A DNA stretch of 64,000 nucleotides from Hevea brasiliensis (lineage: Eukaryota > Streptophyta > Magnoliopsida > Malpighiales > Euphorbiaceae). Each line of letters begins with the position of its first letter. Position 1 is the first letter of the stretch. Shown here in pieces: positions 1 to 10,089 of the stretch. The stretch covers positions 86,095,183-86,159,182 of the forward strand of contig NC_079499.1 in assembly GCF_030052815.1 (NCBI RefSeq). Direction: 5' to 3'. Below the pieces are notes generated by a model. The model saw only the letters and a program-made list of their open reading frames with translations. It was not told the origin of the DNA and did no database searches. The position numbers were made by a program, and so were the translations under genes.

Positions 1-1329
1 TGATACTGAAACACTGTGAAACTGTGTGTTTCAGTTGAAAAGAATACCGGGAAAGAACCCGAAGCATCGAGTCAAGGTCAAGAGGCGACTCGTATAAGGT
101 TTGTGCATAACATAAATATCCTTTAAACTTCCTTTGCAAAGTGCATGAAATGATTTATTGTTTACTTATATTGTAAAATGATGATTGAAATATACACTAT
201 GCTTTTGACCTAAATTGTTGGAAATTTGATGATATGTGATTTAATTGTCAATAAATGTTTGGTAAATTGATAAGATTGTTTTGAAATCACAGTATCATGA
301 CCATATATTTAAATGCCTCACTAGCATGACTAGTAGGAGAAATTAATTTCAAATTTTGATTCCTTCTCTGGCTAAAGTGTTGAGGTGTGTGCCAGTAGAA
401 GAAGAAATTTGAATGGGTACCCATATATTTGAGCTATCTAGCCTTGTGATTTCTTATAAGCCTCCGGCTATTGAGATGAATATGTTTCGAATGGCATGAT
501 ATAACTGTGTGTTTTTATGAAATTCGTTTTGAGACTTCCTAAATGAAACTATTTGGACTAAAAATTTATAAATCATATTTTGTATCTGTTTTTCATGTTC
601 AGTTCAATATTTGAATAAATGTGATTTAAATTATGCATAAATGTTATTTTAGTATATTGTGCACCACTGAGTCCTAGTACTCAGGGATGGCTATTATTGC
701 TGTCGCAGATATAGAGACTAGAGGAGCAGCAGAGTGAGCTGCTGAGTATCTTGGAGCCACGTCCTTGAAGTTTTGTTGGGTATATTTTATATCGTGATTG
801 TAATATTTAGTTTGATGTATGTAAATGTATGTATATGTAATAATTGGTCATGAGCAGTTGTGTAGAGTTTGTAATAATATTATTTTGGATTTTCTAATGT
901 AAATTTTGGATTGATGTATGTAAATTATTTTTACTTTAATGAAAAATGAATGGAATTATTAAGTACTATATTTGATGATAATTGAGTTGAGAAATGATGT
1001 TGAAGTTTGTTGTGGCAGTAATGAGTTTGATGAAAAAGAATTATTGAAAGTGTTTTTATAGGTTTTTGAAGAACTGTTTTCTTAAAATACAGACGACACT
1101 CTGCTGAAATTTTTCTAAAATTTGCGCAAAAATAAAATGGACAAAAATTTGAAATAGTTTTTAAACTTCTATTAAATGTAAGAAAATGCTCACCACTTTC
1201 AAAAAAATAAGAAAATGGCTTTAATATCCCTTGTAGGGTACTTAATGAGTTATCGATAGGTGAAGTTCGGTAGTTTATTAGGTATTCTACGGGATTATGT
1301 TATACCTTACAGAGGGGTAAGGAGTGACA
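1..1329 (+). repeat. E1 5' LTR, 3' portion
   Basis: Bases 1-1329 match the last ~1.3 kb of the LTR at 16969-20410 (from about 19102) with scattered substitutions and small indels. The LTR ends in ...GTGACA, followed 8 bp later by the primer-binding site. Near the end (about 1304-1319) a short inverted repeat, CCTTAC/GTAAGG, could form a hairpin next to the LTR terminus; the same feature recurs in the other E1-like LTRs. The 3' LTR of copy A lacks a roughly 16 bp stretch (GGTTTGTGCATAACAT) that is present here. Confidence 0.9.
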
Positions 1330-1337
1330 TGTTTTAG

Positions 1338-1349
1338 TGGTATCAGAGC
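1338..1349 (+). other. Primer-binding site (initiator tRNA-Met)
   Basis: TGGTATCAGAGC lies 8 bp downstream of the LTR end. It matches the 12 bases complementary to the 3' end of plant initiator tRNA-Met, the usual minus-strand primer of many plant LTR retrotransposons. It fixes the 5' LTR boundary at 1329 and the orientation of E1 as plus. Confidence 0.9.
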
Positions 1350-1518
1350 GAAATTTTTAAAGTATGTTTTCACTTGTGAATTTGTGTCTTTTCTTTGATA
1401 AGTACAACTGCTCAATGTCCTTATTTGTTACATACAGTGCATTACATCATAAATATGAACTAACGGAGGGAATCTCCTTGTGTTATTTATTCATGAGATA
1501 TCTTAACTCCAATTTGAA

Positions 1519-2747
1519 ATGGAAGAAGGGGATCGCTCTGTTGAGCGATCAGAGGTGAGGCCCAGGAAGCCCAGCTCTCCAAAATATCGATGAGTCGATG
1601 GCACCATTCATAATTGCCACAGTTTCCTGTACAATTCGCCCAGAAAATGGCTACAATGTTACAACAAATGGCAAGGGGTATGCCTACTCAAGCTCCACCC
1701 CAGACTTCTGTGGTGCAACCTCAAGCTCCAGTCAGACAATATGACAAGCTGTTGAAGTATGGGGTGATAGAATTCGAGGGTACAGTAGACCCTTTAGAGG
1801 CAGAGCAGTGGCTGGAGAGGATGGACCATGTGTTCAAGAAACTGCACTGCCCAGATGAACTTAAATTTGAATATTTAGTGTCTTTGTTGTAAGGGGATGC
1901 GTATGACTGGTGGAAGACCATCCCCTACAGCTTGGCAGAACTGCCAGTATTGACCTGGGACGACTTTATTAGAGAGTTCAGATAAAAATATGTCCTAGAT
2001 GTATATGTGGATAAAAAATTGCAAGAATTTTTGAGTCTGAAGCAAGGCAACAGATCAGTGGCAAAGTATGAGAGGGAGTTCTCCCACTTAAGCCACTATA
2101 CTGGGAGTCTCTTGTCTACTAGCAAGGAAAGGTGCAAGAGATTTGAGACCAGTTTGAAGCCTAGTCTGAGGATGCAAGTAGTAGGATTCAGACACAGTAA
2201 CTTCTCTGAACTCATCTCTCAAGCATATGATTTAGAAAGAATTGAACTAAAAGCAACACCAGTGAAAGAGAAATCATAAAAGACTGAGAAATCAGAGAAA
2301 GAAAAAGGCAAAAAATCAGTTGAGCAAAGTCCCAGTGGTACATCTAGAAAAAAGAAGAAATTTGGGGGACCAAGCAGAGGTAGAGGAGGAAGGTTTGGAA
2401 GGGGTAGATTCTCTGGTTAGAGACCCCCTAGGTCTGGTCAACAGTCGACCAGGGGTTTATATCCTCCTCGCCCCTGTGAGACATGTGGCAAGATTCATGG
2501 GGGAGAATGTTATTAGGCAATAGGAGCTTGCTTTAACTGTGGAGGCAAGGGCCATCTTGCTAAGGACTGCACTAGTGCCCCTAGACTTATTCCAGCTCTT
2601 ACTACTGCAGAAGGATCCATTGAGAGTCCTGCTACCAGAGGTTCATAACCGGTTAGCAGAGGAAGAAGCAGAGATAGAGGTAATGCTTCTAGCAGTCAGG
2701 GTACTATTAGCCAGTCAGCACAAGGGAGTGCTTCAGCCAGGGTTTAC
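1519..2747 (+). pseudogene. gag: E1 gag (decayed), with CCHC zinc knuckle
   Basis: Gag forms the virus-like particle and binds genomic RNA. The likely start is ATG 1519, opening with an acidic stretch (MEEGDRSVE), but the frame breaks before about 1614. From 1614 to about 2280 there is a plant Ty3 gag-type capsid region, including a DPLEAEQWLERM-like stretch, followed by a Lys-rich segment. A zinc knuckle CX2CX4HX4C (CFNCGGKGHLAKDC) lies at 2529-2570 and identifies the end of gag. Stops at about 1890, 1983, 2277 and 2418 and frame changes make it non-functional. There is no separation from the downstream protease, as in a gag-pol fusion. Confidence 0.85.
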
Positions 2748-3330
2748 ATGATGAGACAGCAGGAAGAGGCTGAGACTTTCGATGTTATGGTCAATACATT
2801 CTCTATTTCTGATCAAGCTGTATTTGTACTATTTGATCCGGGTTCTACCCACTCGTATGTTAGTACTAGCATAATTAGTTCTCTTGTGGTTCCATGTGCC
2901 AAAATGGATTTTGAAGTGCTAGTAACTAGTCCGTTAGGACAAGAGGTTTGGGTCCATAGAATCTATAGAGATTGTCCTTTGGTGATCCAAGGAACACCCT
3001 TCTGTCAGACTTGATTGAAATGCCCTTCAGAGATTATGATATCATCTTGGGCATAGATTGGTTTGCCAGGCATTACGCCATGATTGACTGTGGACTGAAG
3101 ACAGTCACTTTTGGTCTCCCTCTATACGGTGATGTGGTAATACATGAGGAGAGGCAGTTACTGCCATCAAACATCATTTCGGCTGCACTAGCCAGAAGGA
3201 TGATCAGAAAAGGGTGTGAAGCATACTTGGCACATGTGATAGACACCCAAGTGGGGAGTCTAGCACTAAGGGACATCCCTATTGTATGTGACTTTCTGGA
3301 TGTGTTTCCTGATGAATTGTCAGGATGACC
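2748..3330 (+). pseudogene. E1 aspartic protease region
   Basis: The retropepsin would cleave the gag-pol polyprotein. The active-site-like motif FDPGSTHSYVS is at 2831-2862, with Asp-Pro-Gly where Asp-Ser/Thr-Gly is canonical; the DPGSTH form is common in plant chromovirus-like elements. A second typical stretch, YDIILGIDWFARH, is at about 3036-3075. The frame shifts near 2972-3014 and a TGA at about 3327 separates it from RT. The linker before RT contains the conserved VCDFLDVFPDELSG stretch (about 3288-3328). Confidence 0.85.
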
Positions 3331-4045
3331 TCTAGAAAGAGAAGTACAGTTTGAAATTGATGTTATGCCTGGTGTGGACCCAATCTCCATAACACCATAT
3401 AGAATGGCACCGACAGAATTGAAAGAGTTGAAAGTACAGTTGCAAGAGCTGCTTGATAAGGGTTTTATCCGCCCTAGTGTGTCACCTTGGGGAGCGCCAG
3501 TGTTGTTTGTTAAGAAGAAAGATGGCACTCTCTGGTTATGTATTGACTATCGACAGTTGAATAAGGTGACAATAAAGAATAGATACCCATTGCCCCGCAT
3601 TGATGATTTGTTTGATCAGTTGAGGGGTGCGGCTGTGTTTTCCAAAATTAACTTGAGATCAGGTTATTATCTGTTGAAGGTGCAAGAGCAAAGTATTCCT
3701 AAAACTGCCTTTAGAACCCGTTATGGCCATTATAAGTTCTTGGTCATGCCATTCGGGTTAACTAATGCTCCGGCTGCTTTTATGGATCTGATGAACACTA
3801 TCTTCAGACCATACTTCGACCAGTTTGTTGTGGTATTCATAGATGATATATTGGTTTATTCGAGGAGTGCAGAAGAGCATGATAGACATCTATGGATTGT
3901 ACTGCAGACTTTGAGGGAGAAACAGTTATACGCCAAATTATCGAAGTGTGAATTTTGGCTGAAGGAAATATCCTTCTTAGGGCACATAGTATCGACAGAG
4001 GGCATCAAGGTAGATCCCAGTAAGATAGAAGTTGTCCTTAATTGA
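3331..4045 (+). pseudogene. E1 reverse transcriptase region
   Basis: The RT core is well preserved for about 226 codons from 3365. Visible motifs are [13 protein letters not shown], the template-contact region [34 protein letters not shown], the first catalytic block KINLRSGYY (the Asp usual in KIDL is Asn here), [21 protein letters not shown], and the catalytic FIDD box at 3836-3847. A TGA at about 4043 ends the frame where a Trp codon is expected. The Asp-to-Asn change in the first catalytic block would by itself be expected to inactivate the enzyme. Confidence 0.9.
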
Positions 4046-4640
4046 AGACCACCCAGAAATATCACTGAGATTCGCAGTTTTCTGGGTTTAGCTGGATACT
4101 ACCGCCAATTTGTGAAAGGGTTCTCCATGTTAGCATCTCCATTGACCAAATTACTTCGAAAAGATGTGAAATTTTAGTGGACGGATAAATGCCAATAGAG
4201 TTTTGATGAGTTGAAGAAATGTTTTACTAAATCTCCAGTCCTTACTTGACCTACACCAGGTAAAGAATATACAGTTTACAGTGATGCTTCTCACAATGGG
4301 TTAGGCCGTGTACTGATGCAAGAGCAGAATGTCATTGCCTATGCATCACGCCAGCTGAAACCGCATGAGATGAACTATCCGACACATGACTTAGAGCTTG
4401 CAGCTATTATGTTCGCTCTTAAGATCTGAAGACACTATTTGTATGGGGAGAAGTGTTACATCTAAATAGATCATAAGAGTTTGAAGTATCTGGGCACTCA
4501 GAAAGAGTTGAATTTGAGACAGAGGAGATGGTTAGAGTTGATAAAAGACTATGATTGTCTGATAGACTATCAGCCAGGGAAAGCTAATGTTGTGGCTGAC
4601 GCCTTAAGTCACAAGACTATGACAAGTCTATGGGTTACTC
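4046..4640 (+). pseudogene. E1 RT connection and RNase H region
   Basis: Downstream of RT the reading frame shows [17 protein letters not shown] at about 4075-4125, then an RNase H domain with [10 protein letters not shown] (first catalytic Asp, about 4275), [12 protein letters not shown] and the [12 protein letters not shown] block at about 4573-4609. Stops fall at about 4176, 4196, 4248, 4427 and 4463. Several of these lie exactly where Trp or Gln codons occur in relatives. RNase H removes the RNA strand of the RNA-DNA hybrid during reverse transcription. Confidence 0.85.
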
Positions 4641-4699
4641 CTTTATCTATGGTACATGAGTTGAGAGTATTACATGCCAGCTTAGAGATTAATGATGAG

Positions 4700-5678
4700 G
4701 GGTAGACAACAGTTACATGACATGTAGAGCCAATGTTGATTGATCAGATCAGAATGGCTGCTCAGAATGATCAGAAGTATCAGAAGCTGTTAGAGGAAGT
4801 TAGACAGGGCAAGAAACCTGAATTCTCAGTGAGAGATGATGACCTACTACTTCACCAGGGTAGAATGTGCATTCCTAATGATGTTGATTTGAAGCAGATC
4901 ATTTTGAAGGAAGAACATGAGTCTCCTTTTGCTATGCATCCTTGTGGCACAAAAATGTATAGAGGGCTGAAAGAGCATTACTGGTAGATGGGCATGAAAA
5001 GAGATGTGGCAGAATTTATTTCCAAATGCCTAACTTGTCAGCAAGTAAAGGCAGAGCATCAAGTACTAGCTGGTTTGTTACACCCACTACCAGTACCGGA
5101 ATGGAAATGGGAGAGAATAACTATGGATTTTGTGATGGGACTTCCGAGGACACAGAAGAGTCATGATGCAGTATGGGTTATAGTTGACAGACTAACCAAG
5201 TCTGCTCATTTTCTGCCTGTCCAGATGGACTATAGCCTGGAAAGATTGGCCAAGTTGTACATTAATGAGATAGTAAGACTGCATGGAGTGCCAGTATCCA
5301 TCGTATCAGATAGAGATTCTAGGTTCACTTCTAGATTCTGAGGTAGTCTTCAAAGAGCCCTAGGAACTAGATTGAACTTCAACATGGCATTCCACCCACA
5401 GATAAATGGCCAGTCTGAGAGAGTAATTCAGATCTTGGAGGACATGCTACGGGCTTGTGTGATTGAGTTTGAGGGCAGTTGGGACACACACTTACCTTTG
5501 ATTGAGTTTGCTTACAACAACAACTACCAATCAAGCATTGGGATGCCTCCATATGAAGCTTTGTACAGAAAATGTAGAACTCCGTTGTGTTGGGATGAGG
5601 TAGGGAAAAGAAAGATGATTGGGCTAGAAATTATTCAACAAATTGAAGAGAAAATCAGATTGATAAGAGATCGACTTG
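4700..5678 (+). pseudogene. E1 integrase, zinc-binding and catalytic core (interrupted)
   Basis: Integrase joins the cDNA to the target. An HHCC zinc-binding region spans about 4915-5043, with the Cys pair in CLTCQQ. The catalytic core has the first Asp in TMDFVMGLP (about 5120), the second in [10 protein letters not shown] (about 5305) and Glu in the NGQSERVIQILED region (about 5405-5445). Stops at about 4704, 4986 and 5339 break it; the last two sit at expected Trp codons. The CACTA element inserts at 5679, just after the GLEIIQQIEEKI helix, and the frame resumes at 16434. Confidence 0.88.
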
Positions 5679-5692
5679 CACTACAAGAAAAT
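5679..5692 (+). repeat. CACTA left terminal inverted repeat
   Basis: CACTACAAGAAAAT starts directly after the interrupted integrase codons. It pairs with the right end at 16420-16433 through the shared CACTA(C/T)AAGAAA core. Confidence 0.9.
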
Positions 5693-5696
5693 ATCA

Positions 5697-6750
5697 AAAC
5701 AGAAACCGACTTTAGAAACGGATTTATATCGGTTTATAATTTAAAACAGCTTTTGAAACGAAAATTGAGTAGAACTAGTTAAATTTATCAGAAACCGATT
5801 AGAAATGGATTTGAAACCGAAATTTAAAACGGAAAAACATCGGTTTCAAAATTCGAAATTAGCATCAGTTTAGAAACCGATTGAATTCGGTTTTCACAAT
5901 GAATGTATTTTCTATTTATATTTAGAAATCGATTTTTATCAGTTTTAAAATTAATATAATTTCTATTTTATTTATTAAATTTTAAAGTGAAAATAAAAAC
6001 CGATTATTTTCGGTTTCTAATTTATTGTAGAAACCGATAACTTTCAGTTTCAAAATTTTTCTATTGTATATTTTATTTAATAAATTTTAAAGTTAATTTA
6101 GAAATCGATTTGTGTCAGTTTCTATTTCTATTAGGTATATTTAGAAACCGATTTGTGTCGGTTTCAAAATTAATATTATTTCTACTTTCTTTATGAATTT
6201 TAAAGTCAAAATAGAAACCGATTTTTATCGGTTTCTAATTTCCTTTTTGAAATTTAGAAACCGATAGTTTTCGGTTTCAAAAGTTATCTAATTGTGTATT
6301 TTATTTAATATATTTAAAGTCAACTTAGAAACGGATTTTTATCGGTTTCTATTTCCAGTAATATTTAGAAACCGATTATTTTCGGTTTCAAACTAAATCT
6401 ATCATCAATTTTATTGATTAAATTTAAAGTCAAATTAGGAACCGATTCACATCGGTTTCTAATTCTTTTTATTAATTTTAGAAACTGATTATTTTCGATT
6501 TCAAAAATTAAAGTGTTATTTAATTATATTTAGAAACCAATTATTTTCGGTTTTAAACTTAATCAAATTAGAAACTGATTTTTATCGGTTTCTAATTCTT
6601 CTATTTATATTTTGAAATCGATTAATTTTGATTTCAAAATTAATCTATTATCTATTTTATTTATTAAAATATAAAAAGAAATTAAAAACCAAGTTTTATC
6701 GGTTTCTAATTTATTTTGTTATAATTAGAAACCGATTTGTGCAATTTCAA
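5697..6750 (+). repeat. CACTA left subterminal array of palindromic GAAACCGAT motifs
   Basis: About twenty copies of AGAAACCGAT or its inverse ATCGGTTTCT occur in about 1.05 kb, mostly as inverted pairs with 3-6 bp centres; the clearest is the perfect 24-mer at 6213-6236. From about 6100 to 6740 they form a higher-order tandem repeat of about 112 bp, with units starting near 6100, 6213, 6327, 6437, 6569 and 6685. Each unit holds two palindromes about 40 bp apart and ends in a TTTAAAGTCAA-like spacer. In En/Spm, subterminal motifs bind TNPA and determine transposition; that role is inferred here. The motif contains a CpG. Confidence 0.88.
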
Positions 6751-6809
6751 AAGGGATGATGATGACGTTGAGAAACAGCTGTGTTTACAGCTTTCTGTGG
6801 AGTCTTCCT

Positions 6810-6812
<3 letters not shown>

Positions 6813-6879
<67 letters not shown>
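6813..6879 (+). repeat. (TC)n microsatellite, about 33 units
   Basis: A pure TC dinucleotide run of about 67 bp sits just inside the left subterminal array. The short ORFs crossing it are Ser/Leu or Arg/Glu low-complexity translations and are not genes. Pyrimidine runs like this are common in plant 5' leaders, so it may belong to the element's promoter or leader. Confidence 0.95.
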
Positions 6880-6881
<2 letters not shown>

Positions 6882-9480
6882 CTTCTCTTCTCTGCCGTTT
6901 CATTCTCAATTCTTGACGATGCTATCATAAGCTCTTTGAGCAGCTCCGATCAATCATATTAAAATATTAGTTTAATTGGAGGAATAGCAAAGTTATGATC
7001 TTTTAAGGCTATTTTTTGCTTCTTCTTTTTTTTCCTTTTATTGGTCATCTACTTTTCATTTTAGGGCTTTATTCTCTTTATCACTCATTTCTAGCTATTG
7101 GGTCTTTTTCTTCACTCCCCTTCTCCCTCTAAGCTGCGCTTAGCTCAAGGTATGCCTATTTCTCAATCTTATTCATCTTTTCCCTATTTATGGAGGATTG
7201 AATTTTTTTCTATTAAGCCTAGGACTTGATTTTTATTTGCTGTTATCGCATTTGGGGGTTTGGTTCTCATGTGCGGTTTTCATTTTTTTTGCTTTTCATT
7301 TTGATTGGAGCCGCTATTTGGTTTATTCTCGCAATTACTGGATGATGCTTGTGCTTTTGTTTTGGGAACGGACAATGGTAACCTACAGATAATGATCCCT
7401 CTGCAATTCTTTGTATGGGTTTAATACTTTTAGCTGTGCTGAAATTTTTGGTTTGGGTCTTGCTTAGTTCACCTTCTGTTCCTTAGGGTTTCAAAAATAT
7501 TACCATCGCCCTCTCCATGATATCGTGACTATATAATGTGGGTTTTTACTTGAAACTCTATTGGTAATGGCCTAAGCCCTAAGTCTGTTTATCATTGCTC
7601 TTAAGTTCTTATATTATGCTTTTATATTAACCTGTTCCTGTAAAAGTTTTTTTTTTTTTTTTTTTTTTTTTGGGACTAAAACTTTTTATGTGGTTGGAGA
7701 TTCATTATTGATTACACATTTAATGAATTGTAAGATTTTCAATCAACTTGGAAATCCATCTGAAAGTGATTTTGTGATATATTTCTCCTTTCAGCTGGAA
7801 ATAAATTAATGGTAATCTAATTGCAAGATTGGGAACTTGAGGACTATCTTGCCTTTCTAGTTTTGATTGTTTCTTATTCACCAAGCACATTTTTCTTTCA
7901 CATCCACGTATTGACCAAAAAGTGTTGTGTGGTTATACAATTTATTTTTTGAACAATGGAGTATCAGGTGACAAAACACAAAATCAACAGGTCTTTTATT
8001 GATGTGTAAATATTTTGATTGCCAATATGTGTCCTCATAATGATGGTTGTAGGTTCAACCAATGATATTTGAGTAGTTATAAGGAAACTTCTTGAAGTTT
8101 TTGTCACTCTTCTGTTATGGTTTAAAAGATTTGACAGGCTTAACTATCCACATCCTATGGTGACAGGTAATGATTTTCACATGGCACTAATGCTACAAGT
8201 CATGCTTCCTTTGATAGAATTAGAAATGGATTAGTTTCTCTTCATCTTCAACAAGTACCATATATATTCATCTTCTTGGTTATAAAGGCATTTAGTGTAA
8301 GACAAGTACTTTAGGCTGAGGTTTGAAATTTTATATTCGAGTTCTCATTTTGTATCCACTATGATGTCCAAGAGTGATGCATTTCATCTGTTACGTTCAA
8401 ATCCTGATGATAGAAAATATAGCCAAAAAGAGAGATTTAATGATGAGTTTGTATTATGTAGGAGAGATAATGAAACAATTAATCATCTCTAATTCATTGT
8501 TTTATTTCCTGGGATATTTGGTTCCTTTTTTTTTTCTTCTTTATTTGGTATTATTTTGATTTATGCTTTGGATGGTTGTTAAGAATTTAAGATGATAGAA
8601 GTTGAATGGAGTTGCACTAGAGGAGGCTAGGGTGACGTTGGTGGGAGGATTAGGGAGTATGGGCCAAAACTTCTTTTCCTATGAACAATCAGCAAAATTT
8701 AAGCCCAATTTTAAATGGACGTGGCCTAACCCTACCTTTCTCTTTTATTAATTCTTTTTTTTTTCTTTTGACTTACAACCTGTTATTTTTCCTGTGGGTG
8801 TTAATTGTTTATCATTTATTTTAATAATTATGATAATTTAATAATTATTTTTATATTTTATATTTTAAAAAATATATATTATAAAATATAATTTGAATTA
8901 ATATTAAAATTTTAAAAATTTATATACTTATCAAAATTAAATTAAAATTGTATTTTTTAAATAATTATTAATTATTTAAAAGTTGTATAAAAAAACAACA
9001 ATATAATATCTTATATTAATAATAATAATGAATACATTTAATTTTAAATTTTAAAATAAATTTATTAATAAATAATTTTATTATTTTTAAAATTATATTA
9101 ACTTAAATAATTTAATATATCACATGGAAATTTTTAAAAAAGTTAAATAATTAAAGAATTGTTCAGTTCACGTCGATATTTATATACCCTTTCCCCCGTA
9201 TAGTTATTTAGTAGGCTATTAGTTGTGGATGAGTATACTCAAATAGTTCAGATGTAAATTAGCAACCAAACTTACATATTTAATTACAAATAAAAGATTG
9301 TATGTTTGTTTTATTGCTATACTAATATCTATTTTTTCACGTCCTTTAATTTTAATGATTATTATGTTTTTTTAATTTTATACTATTGTGCCATATAGTG
9401 TAGTTATTTATTTCTTTATTTACTTTTGGGTGTTAAATTTTATACAAGAATTTACTGACAGAATTTCTTTTTTTTTTTTA
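6880..9480 (+). other. CACTA 5' noncoding region (promoter, leader and introns)
   Basis: I find no protein-coding segment here. A possible splice donor (CAAG|GTATGC) is at about 7149. A poly-T run occupies 7647-7671. An extremely A+T-rich block lies at about 8811-9140. From about 8655 on, the sequence is repeated at 29250 and beyond (copy B). The C/T-rich start followed by a candidate donor resembles a plant 5' UTR with leader intron, so it may be the transposase promoter, or a captured host leader; the sequence alone does not decide. Confidence 0.5.
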
Positions 9481-10080
9481 GAACTACAGTCTGTCTCACT
9501 CTCTTTTGGTCACTATCTCTCGTTACTTTGTCCCTTGCTTTCAGTATCACATAGGTAAGTAATATTTTAATATGGCATTTTAATTTATAGATGCATGCAT
9601 ATCAATTTTTGAGGTGATAATTTTTTCTATTGTTGGACACTATTCTAGATTTTCTATATATCTTAATAGTTTTTTTTTTTTTAATCAAATTTGTCACATA
9701 ATAACCTTAGAAAACCCGTCCAATGTCCTACTGACAATTAATGTCAGTGGACAATGGATTGTCCTGTTGGACAAATTGGAATTGTATACTCTACATAGGA
9801 ATATGATGGATATAAATATGCATTATATATTTGTAGAAATTTCGTAACATCTCTCATTGTTCTCTGGGTGCAGACTTTATGTTGTGCAATTTGAGAACTA
9901 ATGGGAGATGCTGCCGAAATTTTTACAAATATATGACATGTCATTATCTGTCTGTTATTGGTAGAGATGATACAATTCTAATTGGGTTAGGGCCTTACCT
10001 TTAAACGCATGATTGGGGATATGATGTAATTCTGATATATGACATATCATTACTAATATTCACTTAATTATTACACAGCT
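9481..10080 (+). other. Candidate spliced 5' leader exons of the CACTA transposase transcript
   Basis: Two possible noncoding exons are visible. One is at about 9481-9554, between a pyrimidine-rich acceptor (...TTTTTTTAG|AACTAC) and donor ATAG|GTAAGT. The other is at about 9874-9960, between GGGTGCAG|ACTTT and TATTG|GTAGAG. The next acceptor (TTACACAG, about 10079) lies just before the transposase ATG at 10090. Copy B keeps the same signals near 30055, 30450 and 30656. These are motif-based guesses without transcript support. Confidence 0.4.
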
Positions 10081-10089
10081 ATTAGCAAA

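Noticed and set aside
1364..1558. 64-codon ORF between PBS and gag
   Set aside because: Lies in the retrotransposon leader in another frame from gag, with no known motif; probably chance.
3073..3528. 151-codon antisense ORF opposite E1 protease/RT
   Set aside because: Shadow of the well-supported plus-strand pol frame with recognisable RT motifs.
6706..6962. Short ORFs rich in Ser/Leu or Arg/Glu
   Set aside because: Translations of the (TC)n microsatellite; low complexity, no start or context support.
7647..7671. T25 run as a transcription terminator or SINE tail
   Set aside because: No SINE body, A/B box or target duplication beside it; an isolated homopolymer in CACTA noncoding DNA.
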